Below, piece by piece: positions 54,347 to 63,692 of a stretch of 64,000 nt of DNA. The DNA lies in assembly GCA_026671195.1 (NCBI GenBank), contig JAPOHD010000007.1, positions 62,001-126,000 of the forward strand, in the 5' to 3' direction. The number at the start of each line of letters is the position of its first letter. The stretch's first letter is position 1. Below the pieces are notes generated by a model. The model ran no database searches. It saw only the letters and a list, made by a program, of their open reading frames with translations, and had not been told where the DNA came from. The position numbers and the translations under genes are program-made. The DNA comes from Draconibacterium aestuarii. GTDB taxonomy: Bacteria > Bacteroidota > Bacteroidia > Bacteroidales > Prolixibacteraceae.

Positions 54347-55588
54347 TTAAAATTTCTCGCCCTTTTCAAGTTTTTCTTTCCTGTACATGGATTCCAGCAA
54401 ATAGTAATCGGCATAAACCAGAGGCACATCTATTTCGGCACCGTGTGGGATACTTCCAACGCTATGGTTTAAAATAAAATACTTGTTTTTGCCATCTACC
54501 GCAAGATAGTCCGGAGAAAGCAATGAGTTAATTATTTTATCAGCTGCCTCCAGATATTCTTTTTCCTTGCCTGAGTATGTTGACAGTTCATACAAGGCTG
54601 AGGCAGTAATAGCTGCAGCTGAAGCATCACGTGGAATTTCCGGATAATCGGCTGCATTATATGACCATTCAGGAGTGAAACCTTCATCTGCAACATTATA
54701 ATCCCAAAGGGGGATCATATCTTCAGGCAGGTTTTTATGGTTCAGCATATACCCTGCAATATTTTCTGCGAATTTCAGGTATTGCTCATCCTGAGTATAG
54801 CGGTAACACAGAACATAACCATACAAACCCCAGGCCTGTCCGCGAGCCCACGATGATTCGTCGGTAAATCCCTGACAGGTTGCTTTGTCTAAAACCTCAC
54901 CGGTAATTGTATCGTAGTCAATCACGTGATAACACGAATAGTCGTCGCGGTAATGGTTTTTCATGGTAGTTTTAGCATGTTGAACAGCAATATCATGGTA
55001 TTTCTGATTTCCGCTTAAAATACTTGCTTCAAATAGTAACTCCAGGTTCATCATATTATCAATAATTACCGGATAAAACCATTCTGTTTTTCCATCCCAG
55101 GCTTTGCGGTAGTTCCACGATTTTATGGCCTTCGTTTTTTCACTGTAGCGTTTACTTAGCGATTCGGCAGTTTGTACAAGAATATCTTTGTAGTCGAGTC
55201 CGTCAAACTTCAATCCGTTTCCATAACTGCAATACATCATGAAACCTACATCATGATTTCCGCTCCAGTACTGGATGGTATCCAGTGCTTCGGTCCATTT
55301 TATGGCTTCGTTTTTCCATTTGTCATCTTTTGTAAGTTCGTACATATACCAAAGGTTACCCGCAAAAAATCCACTTGTCCAGTTATAAATACCAACTGTT
55401 TTCAGGCTACCGTCTTCGATAATTGTACGTGGAATTTTGGTTGGATTGCTTTCTGTTGCCAGTGTATTATCAAACTGCTTTGCAATAAAGCCCATGGTAT
55501 CAAAGCTTTCTTTTCCTTTTCCCTTTTCCTTTGCTGTGCATCCGGCCAAGAGAGCCAACACACATAAAACACTAAAAAAACGTAACAT
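54347..55588 (-). CDS. GH88 unsaturated glucuronyl hydrolase-like lipoprotein
   Basis: 413 residues with lipobox LLAGC. The (alpha/alpha)6 barrel carries HDVGFMMYC (Asp about 113), IDNMMNLEL (Asp about 181) and SSWARGQAWGLYG (about 246), the active-site motifs of unsaturated glucuronyl hydrolases (GH88). These enzymes hydrate the 4,5-double bond left by polysaccharide lyases and so release the unsaturated uronate. It directly follows the heparinase II/III-type lyase gene, which fits a lyase-GH88 hand-off and implies uronic acid in the substrate. Confidence 0.93.
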   Translation of the reverse strand: MLRFFSVLCVLALLAGCTAKEKGKGKESFDTMGFIAKQFDNTLATESNPTKIPRTIIEDGSLKTVGIYNWTSGFFAGNLWYMYELTKDDKWKNEAIKWTEALDTIQYWSGNHDVGFMMYCSYGNGLKFDGLDYKDILVQTAESLSKRYSEKTKAIKSWNYRKAWDGKTEWFYPVIIDNMMNLELLFEASILSGNQKYHDIAVQHAKTTMKNHYRDDYSCYHVIDYDTITGEVLDKATCQGFTDESSWARGQAWGLYGYVLCYRYTQDEQYLKFAENIAGYMLNHKNLPEDMIPLWDYNVADEGFTPEWSYNAADYPEIPRDASAAAITASALYELSTYSGKEKEYLEAADKIINSLLSPDYLAVDGKNKYFILNHSVGSIPHGAEIDVPLVYADYYLLESMYRKEKLEKGEKF

Positions 55589-55605
55589 ATCAATTTGCTT
55601 TTAAT

Positions 55606-57534
55606 TTATTTACTTATAGTAATTTTATAGTTATCCGTCAATTTCATTTCACGGGCATTCAACGACAAACGATAAACCTTTTCGCCCCATACACCGGATA
55701 GTCTTTTGTCTTTCAGTTGTATGGTTTCAATTTCAGCTTCAAATTGTTTAGGATTGTATTTCAACTGAATTTGTTTTCCATCTTTTTCAACAATGACAAG
55801 TCCTTCGTTTTGAATATATGGCAAGCCCCAGGTCATAAAATTAAGCTGATTTTTCCCTTTTATTTCAGAAAGGGCATATTTATCTTCGATAAGTAACTCA
55901 TTATTTGGCGACAACTTATAAGTCCTTTCCCACGACTTAACTTTTGCATCTTCCGAATAAGCCCCGGATAAATCGACAGAAAAACTGGATTTAGTTTCGC
56001 TTACAGAAATATTTTTCGAACGGTACTTTGAACCAAATTCTTGCGAAACACCATTAATTACAGGCAAGTTGTGGTAGTTACTTTGCATGGTCCAGATTGA
56101 ATATCTTTCGCTGCTAAAAGTCTGTCGCGTGTAGGTTCCCACTCCTATATCAATAATCATTGGTGTATTGTCGCTATAAAGCGAGAAAGTTCCCATGTCA
56201 TTATGATTGTGGCTTTCATTATTGTAACCCCCTTTAGCCGCTACAAAAAATCCGTTTTTATTACGCATGTAACAAAATTCGGTTTCCGGATACCAAACAA
56301 AATTTGCATCTGTGATATTGCTAACGGCATTGTTTAACTCTGCCTCTGTCCTCAGGTTTTCCAGTGTACGAAAAATATCCCGACCTGAGTGGAAATTACT
56401 TTTTTCGCTCCGCTTGTTCATATGTGCTGCAAAATGTTGCATTTCGTTACTGCCAACAGCCTGACCATAACGAAAGATTACACCCAATTTTCCACCACCG
56501 CTACTTTGAGGAGATGCATCGGCAAAGTTCACTACCCATCCATCGCCAACATAAGATTTGGCTATATATTCACCCATATTTTTAATAACAGGCTGATCGA
56601 AAATTGAAAACCTTCCCCCGGTAGCTTTACTCAACAAATCAAGATAATCGAACATCTTGCCGGCTGCGTGTCCCCAATACGAAGGCCCTTCTTCGCAGGC
56701 GCCATCGGTTTTAGTATAATTAATAAATTTATCAACCGACAACATGGTACGGTATACACCTTCAACCAAATCCCTTTTATCATCTTCAATCAGCAAAAGA
56801 CATGTTAATACATTAAAGTTACACCATGGATTCCAGTTGTTAACCATAGTTTCAGGATCTGCATAAAAAGCCTGCCACCAAAAATCGCTTCGTTGCATGT
56901 AGGGTTTTAGAATACGCTCATCAAGGTTTGTATATAAACGTTGCGAAATAAGAGGTTGTATTTTATCAAATTCTTCGTGGAAGAAATAATACGTCCATGC
57001 CAGTAACGAGCCCAAATCACCGGCAGTTAAATCAATACTATTTGTTCGGAATGAAGGCAACGCTGTATTTTCTTTCTGAGCTCTGCTTACATGTGCCGAA
57101 AGCACCCAGGAAGTAACTTCACAGAAGTACCAAACACCATCGGCCAGTTTTTGTGTAAAACGGCCTTCTCCTTCTGCCAACTCCGCCATAACAAGAGCCT
57201 CGAGCGCAGCAGTATTCTCACCAAAAGGTTTTTGCATAATGTCGCGCGAACCACTTCTGTCGAACTCCAGATAATCACTTGCAGTTACTACCTGCCATTT
57301 GTAATCGAGTGCTTTTTCGCCACGTGCAATAATTTCATTTTTATGACTTGAAAGAAGCTTATCCCATTCAGCTCTTTCCGAATAGGCCGGATATTTTATC
57401 CATTGTTCCTTCTTGAGTAATGTGAGGTTTAAATCGCCCATTGAACCTTTAGTCTGTAAAAGATTTCGATATTCGTGCCCTCGAAGCTGTAACCCCAATA
57501 CGAGTATGCCAATAAGTACTACTACTTGTCTCAT
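55606..57534 (-). CDS. Heparinase II/III-family polysaccharide lyase
   Basis: 642 residues with a signal peptide (residues 1-18). The N-terminal half is an (alpha/alpha)-toroid (SSYWGHAAGKMFDYLDLL region). The C-terminal beta-sandwich has the heparinase II/III signature KGGYNNESHNHNDMGTFSLY (His pair about 441-443). Family enzymes cleave uronate-containing chains by beta-elimination. The numbered PL family cannot be assigned by eye; hyaluronate, heparan, alginate or ulvan-type cleavage cannot be told apart. It lies between GH16 and GH88 genes, so the unsaturated product would go to GH88. Confidence 0.85.
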   Translation of the reverse strand: MRQVVVLIGILVLGLQLRGHEYRNLLQTKGSMGDLNLTLLKKEQWIKYPAYSERAEWDKLLSSHKNEIIARGEKALDYKWQVVTASDYLEFDRSGSRDIMQKPFGENTAALEALVMAELAEGEGRFTQKLADGVWYFCEVTSWVLSAHVSRAQKENTALPSFRTNSIDLTAGDLGSLLAWTYYFFHEEFDKIQPLISQRLYTNLDERILKPYMQRSDFWWQAFYADPETMVNNWNPWCNFNVLTCLLLIEDDKRDLVEGVYRTMLSVDKFINYTKTDGACEEGPSYWGHAAGKMFDYLDLLSKATGGRFSIFDQPVIKNMGEYIAKSYVGDGWVVNFADASPQSSGGGKLGVIFRYGQAVGSNEMQHFAAHMNKRSEKSNFHSGRDIFRTLENLRTEAELNNAVSNITDANFVWYPETEFCYMRNKNGFFVAAKGGYNNESHNHNDMGTFSLYSDNTPMIIDIGVGTYTRQTFSSERYSIWTMQSNYHNLPVINGVSQEFGSKYRSKNISVSETKSSFSVDLSGAYSEDAKVKSWERTYKLSPNNELLIEDKYALSEIKGKNQLNFMTWGLPYIQNEGLVIVEKDGKQIQLKYNPKQFEAEIETIQLKDKRLSGVWGEKVYRLSLNAREMKLTDNYKITISK

Positions 57535-57566
57535 TATTAAATTTTCTGTTGGTTTAATTCGTCAAA

Positions 57567-58367
57567 TTATTGTTTGGGTTTGTAAACACGTACATAATCA
57601 AACACAACTTCATCAGGAAAATTCCCTGATTGCGGATCGCCGCCCCAACCGGTTAATTCTGTCGACAGGATTATGTATTCACTACGGTGAGATACGGCAG
57701 TTGATGTTCTCCATGTTTCAATTCCGTCTACATAAAAAACATATTCGTCTTTTGTCCATTCAAGCCCAAAAGTATGGAATCCGTTTTTTAGGTCCGAAAG
57801 ATTAATTTTCGCACCTGTTGATTTGTGTGTATCGCCGTAGCCATTCCAATGAATATTATGGTGAACCGTATCAGGCTCTTTCATATGATATTCGAAGATA
57901 TCGACTTCTGCGCCATATTCCTGAGGATTGTTGGAAGTGTTTCCCACTTCGGGCGACTGCAGCCAAAAAGCAATATGTGGCCCCAACTCTTTATTCATTT
58001 TTGCCCGGCATTCGAAATAACCGTATGTGGTTTCAAAAAGTCCTTGCGTACCCAGCTGTCCAATAAAATATTTGCCATCGTTATCTTTTAAAACTTTAAT
58101 GGTAACATTCCCGTTACCATCAAGTGCAATTGTTTGTCGCGATACAACCCCATATTTTCGCGTACTGCCTTCTGCACGGTAGTTCCATTTTTTCAGGTCT
58201 ATATCGGATCCTTCAAATTCATCGCTCCAAAACAGTTTGTAAGTTGCTTTTATATGGGACGGAAGCTGCGAATTCTCTTTTTCGGACAACAAGTCATCGT
58301 TTGCGGAACAAGAGTTAAGACAACAACTGGTCAGCAGCATCAATGAAGCCAAAAGGAACCGAAACAT
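57567..58367 (-). CDS. GH16 family endo-glycanase lipoprotein
   Basis: About 266 residues from the ATG at 58367, which gives a lipoprotein signal (MFRFLLASLMLLTSCC). An alternative ATG at 58466 lies inside the operator palindrome and is rejected. The jelly-roll has LFWSDEFEGSDIDLKKWNY and the catalytic GAEVDIFEYH (ExDxxE, about residue 150, beta-bulge type as in laminarinases, agarases and carrageenases). Retaining endo-hydrolysis of a beta-linked glucan or galactan is expected. It is the first gene of the unit that continues with the lyase, GH88 and sulfatases; a promoter and LacI-type operator lie 60-100 bp upstream. Confidence 0.9.
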   Translation of the reverse strand: MFRFLLASLMLLTSCCLNSCSANDDLLSEKENSQLPSHIKATYKLFWSDEFEGSDIDLKKWNYRAEGSTRKYGVVSRQTIALDGNGNVTIKVLKDNDGKYFIGQLGTQGLFETTYGYFECRAKMNKELGPHIAFWLQSPEVGNTSNNPQEYGAEVDIFEYHMKEPDTVHHNIHWNGYGDTHKSTGAKINLSDLKNGFHTFGLEWTKDEYVFYVDGIETWRTSTAVSHRSEYIILSTELTGWGGDPQSGNFPDEVVFDYVRVYKPKQ

Positions 58368-58426
58368 ATTTATTGAATTACAAACCATGCCAAAATAATT
58401 AAGAAGTTGATGTACGATTTTAGTAA

Positions 58427-58456
58427 CAAAATTAGCGAAAACTGGCAATCTTGCAA
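58427..58456 (-). promoter_or_regulatory. Promoter of the GH16-lyase-GH88-sulfatase unit
   Basis: On the minus strand TTG (58456-58454), 19 bases, then TAATTTTG (58434-58427). This matches the Bacteroidetes consensus TTG-N19-TAnnTTTG exactly. It lies 60 bp upstream of the GH16 ATG. The -33 TTG sits within the 16-bp palindrome of 58451-58466, so a bound regulator would block polymerase. Confidence 0.72.
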
Positions 58457-58466
58457 TCGATTGCAA
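58451..58466. promoter_or_regulatory. 16-bp perfect palindrome, LacI-type operator candidate
   Basis: TTGCAATCGATTGCAA is a perfect 16-bp palindrome with a central CG, the form of LacI-family operators (GCAATCGATTGC core). It overlaps the -33 element of the GH16 promoter. No LacI-type regulator gene is in the window. Confidence 0.68.
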
Positions 58467-58474
58467 AGAACTGG

Positions 58475-58521
58475 AAAAAAAATTTGAAAAGAAACCCGCC
58501 CGATAAGGACAGGTCTCTTTT
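58475..58521 (-). terminator. Strong hairpin terminator after the second SusCD pair
   Basis: The arm AAAAGAGACCTGTCC (58521-58507 on the minus strand) pairs over all 15 positions, including three G-T pairs, with GGGCGGGTTTCTTTT (58501-58487), around a 5-nt loop. The stem ends in TTTT and a T-run (58482-58475) follows four bases on. It lies 19 bp past the SusD stop and separates SusCD from the GH16 unit. Confidence 0.8.
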
Positions 58522-58539
58522 ACAATAAAGTTCTTTTAT

Positions 58540-60147
58540 TTATTCAGGATAGCCTGAATTCTGTGTCAAATTAGTATTAATGTCTCTTTCCTGCTGAGGG
58601 ATTGGCCACCATTTGTAGTAATCAAAATACTGGCAGGTAAGAATAGGAGAATCAGCAAATGTACAAATGTCACCATTGGTTTTCATTCCCATCAATTCGA
58701 AACCATCATTCAGTTTCAGCCAGTCCCAACGTTTAAAGCGGGGATATAACCAGCCTTCCAATGCCAGTTCGCGAATACTCTCATTGCGAATATTCTCCAG
58801 CATTTCTTCTTTAGTAAGCGAACCAACTTCATACAATGGCAATTTATCAGATGCCCTTGCACGCACTTCATTAATGGCATCGTAAACCGAAGCATCGGCA
58901 ATAACACCATTAAGTGTTTCGGTTTTTGCTTCAGCATACATAAGCAATACATCAGCTAAACGGAAAAGAATCCAGTTATTGGGAGAATCGTAAGCAATAC
59001 CGCCTTCGCCCTCGATTATTGTTTTACGAACAGTCATTCCTGTACGCGAGTGTGTATACCCCGAAATACCGTATGGATAAAGAACATCGACGTTTCCATT
59101 AATAACGGTATGGGCTCCCGGACGGATTATGGTCCAATCCATACGTGGATCGCGGCCTTCGAAATAGTCGTAAACTTCAGGTTGAATGCGATCGTCTTCG
59201 ATAGTATATTCAGGCTCCTCTTCGATTTTCTCAAATTTTTCAACCAACCACAGTGAAGGGTGAATCCATGTCCATCCCCACGATGAATGCGAACGGGTTG
59301 AATACATTTTTTCGAAGCAGTTGCCATCGTTTACGAAAGAAATAAACTGAATATCGAAAATAACTTCCGAGTTGTTTTCATTCCGGAAGTTGAAAACGTC
59401 AGGAAAATTAGGTTGTAACGAATATACTTTGCTGTCGATTACTGCTTTTGCACTGGCTGCTGCACCAGCAAAATCTTCTTCCAACAACTGAACTTTGGTT
59501 TTCAGGGTAAGCGCTGCCCCTTTTGATGCACGCGCAATATCGCTTCCTGAATAAGTAGCCGGCAAGGAATTGACAGCAACATCCAGGTCATCATAAATTG
59601 ACTGAATCACTTCAGCCTGCGGGTTACGCGGCACCATGGCTTCCGACACTTCCTGAACATCGAGAATCAACGGAACATCGCCGTAAATCATGGTTAGTTG
59701 GTAATAAAACAATGCTCTTAAAAACAAGGCCTCACCTTTCATTCTTTCCTTTCTGCCAGATTCATTTTCTGCAAAAGAGATATCGTCAATGTGTATCAGG
59801 AAATCGTTACAACGAGCAATTCCTTTATATGCCGAAGCCCACATACTGGCAACATCGCCGTTGCTGGGATCGTGTGTCCCGCTGGCAATGGCAAATTTTC
59901 CCCCGTCACGTGGGTGTGCAGCAGGAGTAAAACAATCCATCAATCCCCAAAGCTCATAACTCATATTCTTTGATGTACCCCTACATTGTAATGCATCGTA
60001 ACAGGCTTGTATTCCTGCCTCTGCATCAGCGGGAGACAGCCAAAAGGTAGCTCCTGATATTTTATCCAATGGTTGCTTGTCAAGCATATCTTCACACGCT
60101 GCCAGCATCATTACTATAGCTGCAAATAATAATATTCTTATTTTCAT
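58540..60147 (-). CDS. SusD/RagB-family outer-membrane glycan-binding lipoprotein
   Basis: 535 residues with lipobox MLAAC (Cys about 18) and the SusD opening DMLDKQPLDKISGATFW. The helical repeats (LRALFYYQLTMIYGDVPLI) and the RagB C-terminus (NIRNESIRELALEGWLYPRFKRWDW, ending RDINTNLTQNSGYPE) are intact. It differs from the SusD at 29630 by sequence and by an extra segment around residues 280-340. Paired with the SusC at 60166, 18 bp away. Confidence 0.96.
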   Translation of the reverse strand: MKIRILLFAAIVMMLAACEDMLDKQPLDKISGATFWLSPADAEAGIQACYDALQCRGTSKNMSYELWGLMDCFTPAAHPRDGGKFAIASGTHDPSNGDVASMWASAYKGIARCNDFLIHIDDISFAENESGRKERMKGEALFLRALFYYQLTMIYGDVPLILDVQEVSEAMVPRNPQAEVIQSIYDDLDVAVNSLPATYSGSDIARASKGAALTLKTKVQLLEEDFAGAAASAKAVIDSKVYSLQPNFPDVFNFRNENNSEVIFDIQFISFVNDGNCFEKMYSTRSHSSWGWTWIHPSLWLVEKFEKIEEEPEYTIEDDRIQPEVYDYFEGRDPRMDWTIIRPGAHTVINGNVDVLYPYGISGYTHSRTGMTVRKTIIEGEGGIAYDSPNNWILFRLADVLLMYAEAKTETLNGVIADASVYDAINEVRARASDKLPLYEVGSLTKEEMLENIRNESIRELALEGWLYPRFKRWDWLKLNDGFELMGMKTNGDICTFADSPILTCQYFDYYKWWPIPQQERDINTNLTQNSGYPE

Positions 60148-60165
60148 AATTCTTTCCTCCAGTTA

Positions 60166-63100
60166 TTAAAATGAAATTTGTGCACCAAAAGTTACTGTCT
60201 TCTGTAAAGGATAGCGCGTTATATCAGTTGCTGTTTGCGAACGCTCCGGATCATATCCTTCGAATTTGGTGAATGTTAACAGGTTTTCGCCACTAAAGAA
60301 CACACGGATTTTCTCAAAACCAAACGATTTGGTATTCGGGATGTTATATCCCAGCTGAACCGATTTTACGCGAAGAAATGAAGCATCCTGTTTCCAGGAT
60401 GTAGAGAATTTATAATTCTGATTATGGCTGCCAATGTTTACAATACGAGGTAGTGTTGCAGTTTCCCAGGTTGACGGATCTTCCGGAATATAACGGTCGG
60501 TTACCCATTCCATTGGAATCTGTCCACGGTCTCCGTTAATCCCCATTGGGAAAATACCTACACCTTCGAGGTAGGAATCGCGTCCCTGCACGCCCTGAAG
60601 CAATGCAGAAAAATCAAATCCTTTGTAATTTAATCCCAAAGAAATACCATAGGTATATTTTGGTATAGTATTACCAATAATTTCGCGGTCGTTACTGTCG
60701 ATTACTCCGTTGCCATCCAGGTCTTTGTATTTTAAATCACCGGGACGGGTTTTATTGGTGATGTAATAAGCACCATCATTACCCGATAATTCTTTTGCCT
60801 GAGCATTTAACTGATCCAGTTCTTCCTGCGTACGAATAATACCTTCGCAAACATAACCATACATAGAATTGAATGCGTATCCTTCCCAGGTTACAAAACT
60901 ACCACCTGAACGCACTTCGCCCTGGTATTTGGTAACTTCGTTATTTACATTACTGATGTTAAAGCCGAGAGAATAACCAAGGTCGCCAACTTTATCCTGG
61001 TAATTTGTACTGAACTCCCATCCGTTGTTTCTTACCTCTGCCAGGTTTACAACCGGTTTTGTTTTGTCACCCATTGTTTTCGGGATTTCCATTGGCACAA
61101 GAATTCCGTCTGTTAAACGATCGAAGTATTCAGCAGTTACATTTAATTTACCGAAAAAAGTGGCGTCAACACCAATGTTTGTAGTAGTGGTTGTTTCCCA
61201 CTTTATATCTGAATTAACAACAGCTGTAGAAGCAATACCGGAGGTTACTGCCTCGCCCATAGTATAGTTCTGTCCAAGAGAATAAGTGGTCTGGTATGGA
61301 TATGTACCAATATTCTGATTCCCCAGTTTACCCCAGGATGCACGGAGTTTTAAATTATCCAGCCACACAATATCACTCATAAAATCTTCTTCCGACAAAC
61401 GCCATCCGGCAGAGAACGATGGAAATAAACCCCATTTATTGCCTTCTTTAAACCTTGAAGAACCATCGTAACGGATGTTGGCTTCAAACAGGTATTTCCC
61501 CTGGTAGTCGTAGTTTACACGTCCAAAATACGACATTAGAGCCCACTCGCTGGCTGTACCGTTTACTTGTGGATTTTCCAACCCGGCATCCAATACCTGC
61601 AACTCGTTGTTATGGAATTCCTGGATACTTGCACCAAACTGGTCTTTGCGGTATTCTTCAAAACTAAAACCTCCCAACACATTCAGGTTGTGATCATCGG
61701 AAAAGGTTTTGGCATAATTTAAAGTACTGTAGTTGGTAATGGTAAAGTATTCATTGTTTTTATTGTTTGCCGATTCCGGGTCGCCAAGTGTACGCATTAT
61801 CATATTCTCGCTGAAATTCCAAAGATCAACCTGTCCCTGGAAAGTACGGTTCAGAATGTTATTGTAGTTAATGGCAACATTCTGCGAAAATTTCAACCCG
61901 TTGATGATTTCCCAATTCAAATATATTTTCCCCAGGAATCTTGTCTGGCGTTCTAAAGCCTCGCGACTTTCCCACTGCGCTCTTGGATTATTTACAGTAC
62001 CAGCACCTAAAGCCTGTGCATAACCGTAACGTCCGTCTTCATGGCGTTCGTATGGGATACCCGGCATTTGGTGAAAAATTTCCGCCCAGTCAAGATCTTC
62101 CAAATCTTTCCACGAACCTGAGATATTGGTTCCTACCTTCACGTTATCAAGTATAGAACCTTCCCAGTTCATCCTGAAATTATAACGCTTCGACCATGTA
62201 TCAGGAGTGATACCTTCCTGGTCGAGATAGCCAAGGGAGAAATTGTACAAAGTCTTTTCTGTACCACCGGCGAAGGAGAAAAAGTGCGAGTGAACGGGTG
62301 CACTATCACCTAACCACACATCTACCCAGTCTACATTCGGAGTCATGATCGGATCGCTAGAACTTTTCCATAAATCAATTTCCGATTGTGCAAAAATAGG
62401 TGCCATACCAACATTTGCATAGGCCTCGTTACCCATTTCCATGTAGGTGGCAAAATCGCTTAAATAATCCTTTTTACGGGTGGTCGACTGTATCCCGTAG
62501 TAGCCGTTGTAGGTTACCTTCAGTTTACCAATCGCTCCTTTTTTCGATGTAATCAGGATAACCCCATTTGCTGCCCTCGAACCATAAATCGCTGATGAAG
62601 CGGCATCCTTTAAAACAGAAATACTTTCCACGTCATTCGGATTAATATCGCTCATCGACGACTCGATACCATCAACCAAAACCAAGGGATTTGAATCGTT
62701 CAAGGTTCCTATACCCCGGATACGGATGGTTGCTTCATCTCTACCCGGCTGACCATCGGACTGAGAAACGTAAACACCTGTTGCCAATCCAGAAAGTGCA
62801 TTCGACATATTGGTAATCGGACGGGCGTCGAGTTCCTTGGCTGTAACATTTGAGATTGCACCGGTAAGGTTTACTTTTTTCTGAGTACCGTAACCAACTG
62901 CTACTACTTCTTCAATACCGATGGCATCAATTTTCATGGCAACATCTATTTTACTTTGGTTAGCAACAGGAATTTCCTGGCTTAACATTCCCACAAAAGA
63001 GAAAAGTAAAATATCGCCGGAAGTAACGTCTGTGATTGTATAGTTTCCGTCAATATTGGTAACAGCACCTTTGGTAGTTCCTTTTATTACAATAGTAACA

Positions 63101-63546
63101 CCAGGCAGAGGTTCACCATTTTCATCGGTAACTTTACCTGTAACCTCACCTTGTTTGGCCGGGATCACATAAGAGCTGTTACTTTTTGAACGAACCAGAA
63201 TCAAACGATCCTTTTCTTTCCATGTTAAATCTGTTCCTTCAAAGATTTCGGTAAGAACATCTGCAATCTCACGATCCTCAACTTTTACTGTAACTTTTTT
63301 GGTTAAATCTACCTGTTCATTGTCGTAAAAGAAACGATATTGGCTGAGTTCTTCTATCTCTTCAAAAACCTCAAGTAAAGTGACATTCTTCATTTTCAAA
63401 TCCAGCTTTCCGGTTTGGGAATAACTATTGGCTGAAATTTGCATAAAGCTGATTAGAATTAATAGTGTTGTTAGTTTTGCCATAAGCAATAATTTTTTCA
63501 ATGGAGAGAATATACTCCTCTCACAATGCAGTCTGTTTTTTTTCAT
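60166..63546 (-). CDS. SusC/RagA-family TonB-dependent transporter with STN signalling domain
   Basis: 1126 residues. The signal region ends SANSYSQ; STN domain about 48-115 (KLDLKMKNVTLLEVFEEIEE); carboxypeptidase-regulatory-like domain about 135-205 (VTGKVTDENGEPLPGVTI); plug from about 215 (GIEEVVAVGYGTQKKVNLTG); then the barrel. Function as for the SusC at 31136, with a different barrel sequence. The FecR fragment at 63693 lies upstream, with a hairpin and a 7-bp inverted pair in between, so this pair also looks sigma/anti-sigma controlled. The cognate sigma gene is outside the window. Confidence 0.96.
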   Translation of the reverse strand: MKKNRLHCERSIFSPLKKLLLMAKLTTLLILISFMQISANSYSQTGKLDLKMKNVTLLEVFEEIEELSQYRFFYDNEQVDLTKKVTVKVEDREIADVLTEIFEGTDLTWKEKDRLILVRSKSNSSYVIPAKQGEVTGKVTDENGEPLPGVTIVIKGTTKGAVTNIDGNYTITDVTSGDILLFSFVGMLSQEIPVANQSKIDVAMKIDAIGIEEVVAVGYGTQKKVNLTGAISNVTAKELDARPITNMSNALSGLATGVYVSQSDGQPGRDEATIRIRGIGTLNDSNPLVLVDGIESSMSDINPNDVESISVLKDAASSAIYGSRAANGVILITSKKGAIGKLKVTYNGYYGIQSTTRKKDYLSDFATYMEMGNEAYANVGMAPIFAQSEIDLWKSSSDPIMTPNVDWVDVWLGDSAPVHSHFFSFAGGTEKTLYNFSLGYLDQEGITPDTWSKRYNFRMNWEGSILDNVKVGTNISGSWKDLEDLDWAEIFHQMPGIPYERHEDGRYGYAQALGAGTVNNPRAQWESREALERQTRFLGKIYLNWEIINGLKFSQNVAINYNNILNRTFQGQVDLWNFSENMIMRTLGDPESANNKNNEYFTITNYSTLNYAKTFSDDHNLNVLGGFSFEEYRKDQFGASIQEFHNNELQVLDAGLENPQVNGTASEWALMSYFGRVNYDYQGKYLFEANIRYDGSSRFKEGNKWGLFPSFSAGWRLSEEDFMSDIVWLDNLKLRASWGKLGNQNIGTYPYQTTYSLGQNYTMGEAVTSGIASTAVVNSDIKWETTTTTNIGVDATFFGKLNVTAEYFDRLTDGILVPMEIPKTMGDKTKPVVNLAEVRNNGWEFSTNYQDKVGDLGYSLGFNISNVNNEVTKYQGEVRSGGSFVTWEGYAFNSMYGYVCEGIIRTQEELDQLNAQAKELSGNDGAYYITNKTRPGDLKYKDLDGNGVIDSNDREIIGNTIPKYTYGISLGLNYKGFDFSALLQGVQGRDSYLEGVGIFPMGINGDRGQIPMEWVTDRYIPEDPSTWETATLPRIVNIGSHNQNYKFSTSWKQDASFLRVKSVQLGYNIPNTKSFGFEKIRVFFSGENLLTFTKFEGYDPERSQTATDITRYPLQKTVTFGAQISF

Positions 63547-63571
63547 ACATTTGTAATGTTAAGTTTTAGAC

Positions 63572-63592
63572 TATAGCCTTATGCCGGCTATA
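63572..63592. promoter_or_regulatory. Short inverted repeat in the SusC leader
   Basis: TATAGCC (63572-63578) and GGCTATA (63586-63592) form a perfect 7-bp inverted pair with a 7-nt loop, 26 bp before the SusC start codon. It might be an operator or a leader stem. Confidence 0.4.
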
Positions 63593-63628
63593 TGTTTTTA
63601 ATATTTCGGAAATGAAAATTTCTGTAAC

Positions 63629-63658
63629 AAGCGGGAAATGTTGACGCATTTTCCGCTT
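63629..63658. promoter_or_regulatory. Hairpin between FecR and SusC genes (copy 2)
   Basis: AAGCGGGAAATG (63629-63640) pairs with CATTTTCCGCTT (63647-63658), twelve pairs with one G-T, loop TTGACG. Seven T follow on the plus strand (63657-63663). In gene order and in the AAGCGGGAA arm it matches the hairpin at 34584-34617. Confidence 0.65.
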
Positions 63659-63692
63659 TTTTTAGTTCATAGTTTCTACATAGGCAATCCGC

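Noticed and set aside
58368-58466. N-terminal extension of the GH16 protein
   Set aside because: It would start inside the operator palindrome and upstream of the promoter's -7 box; the lipoprotein signal starts at 58367.
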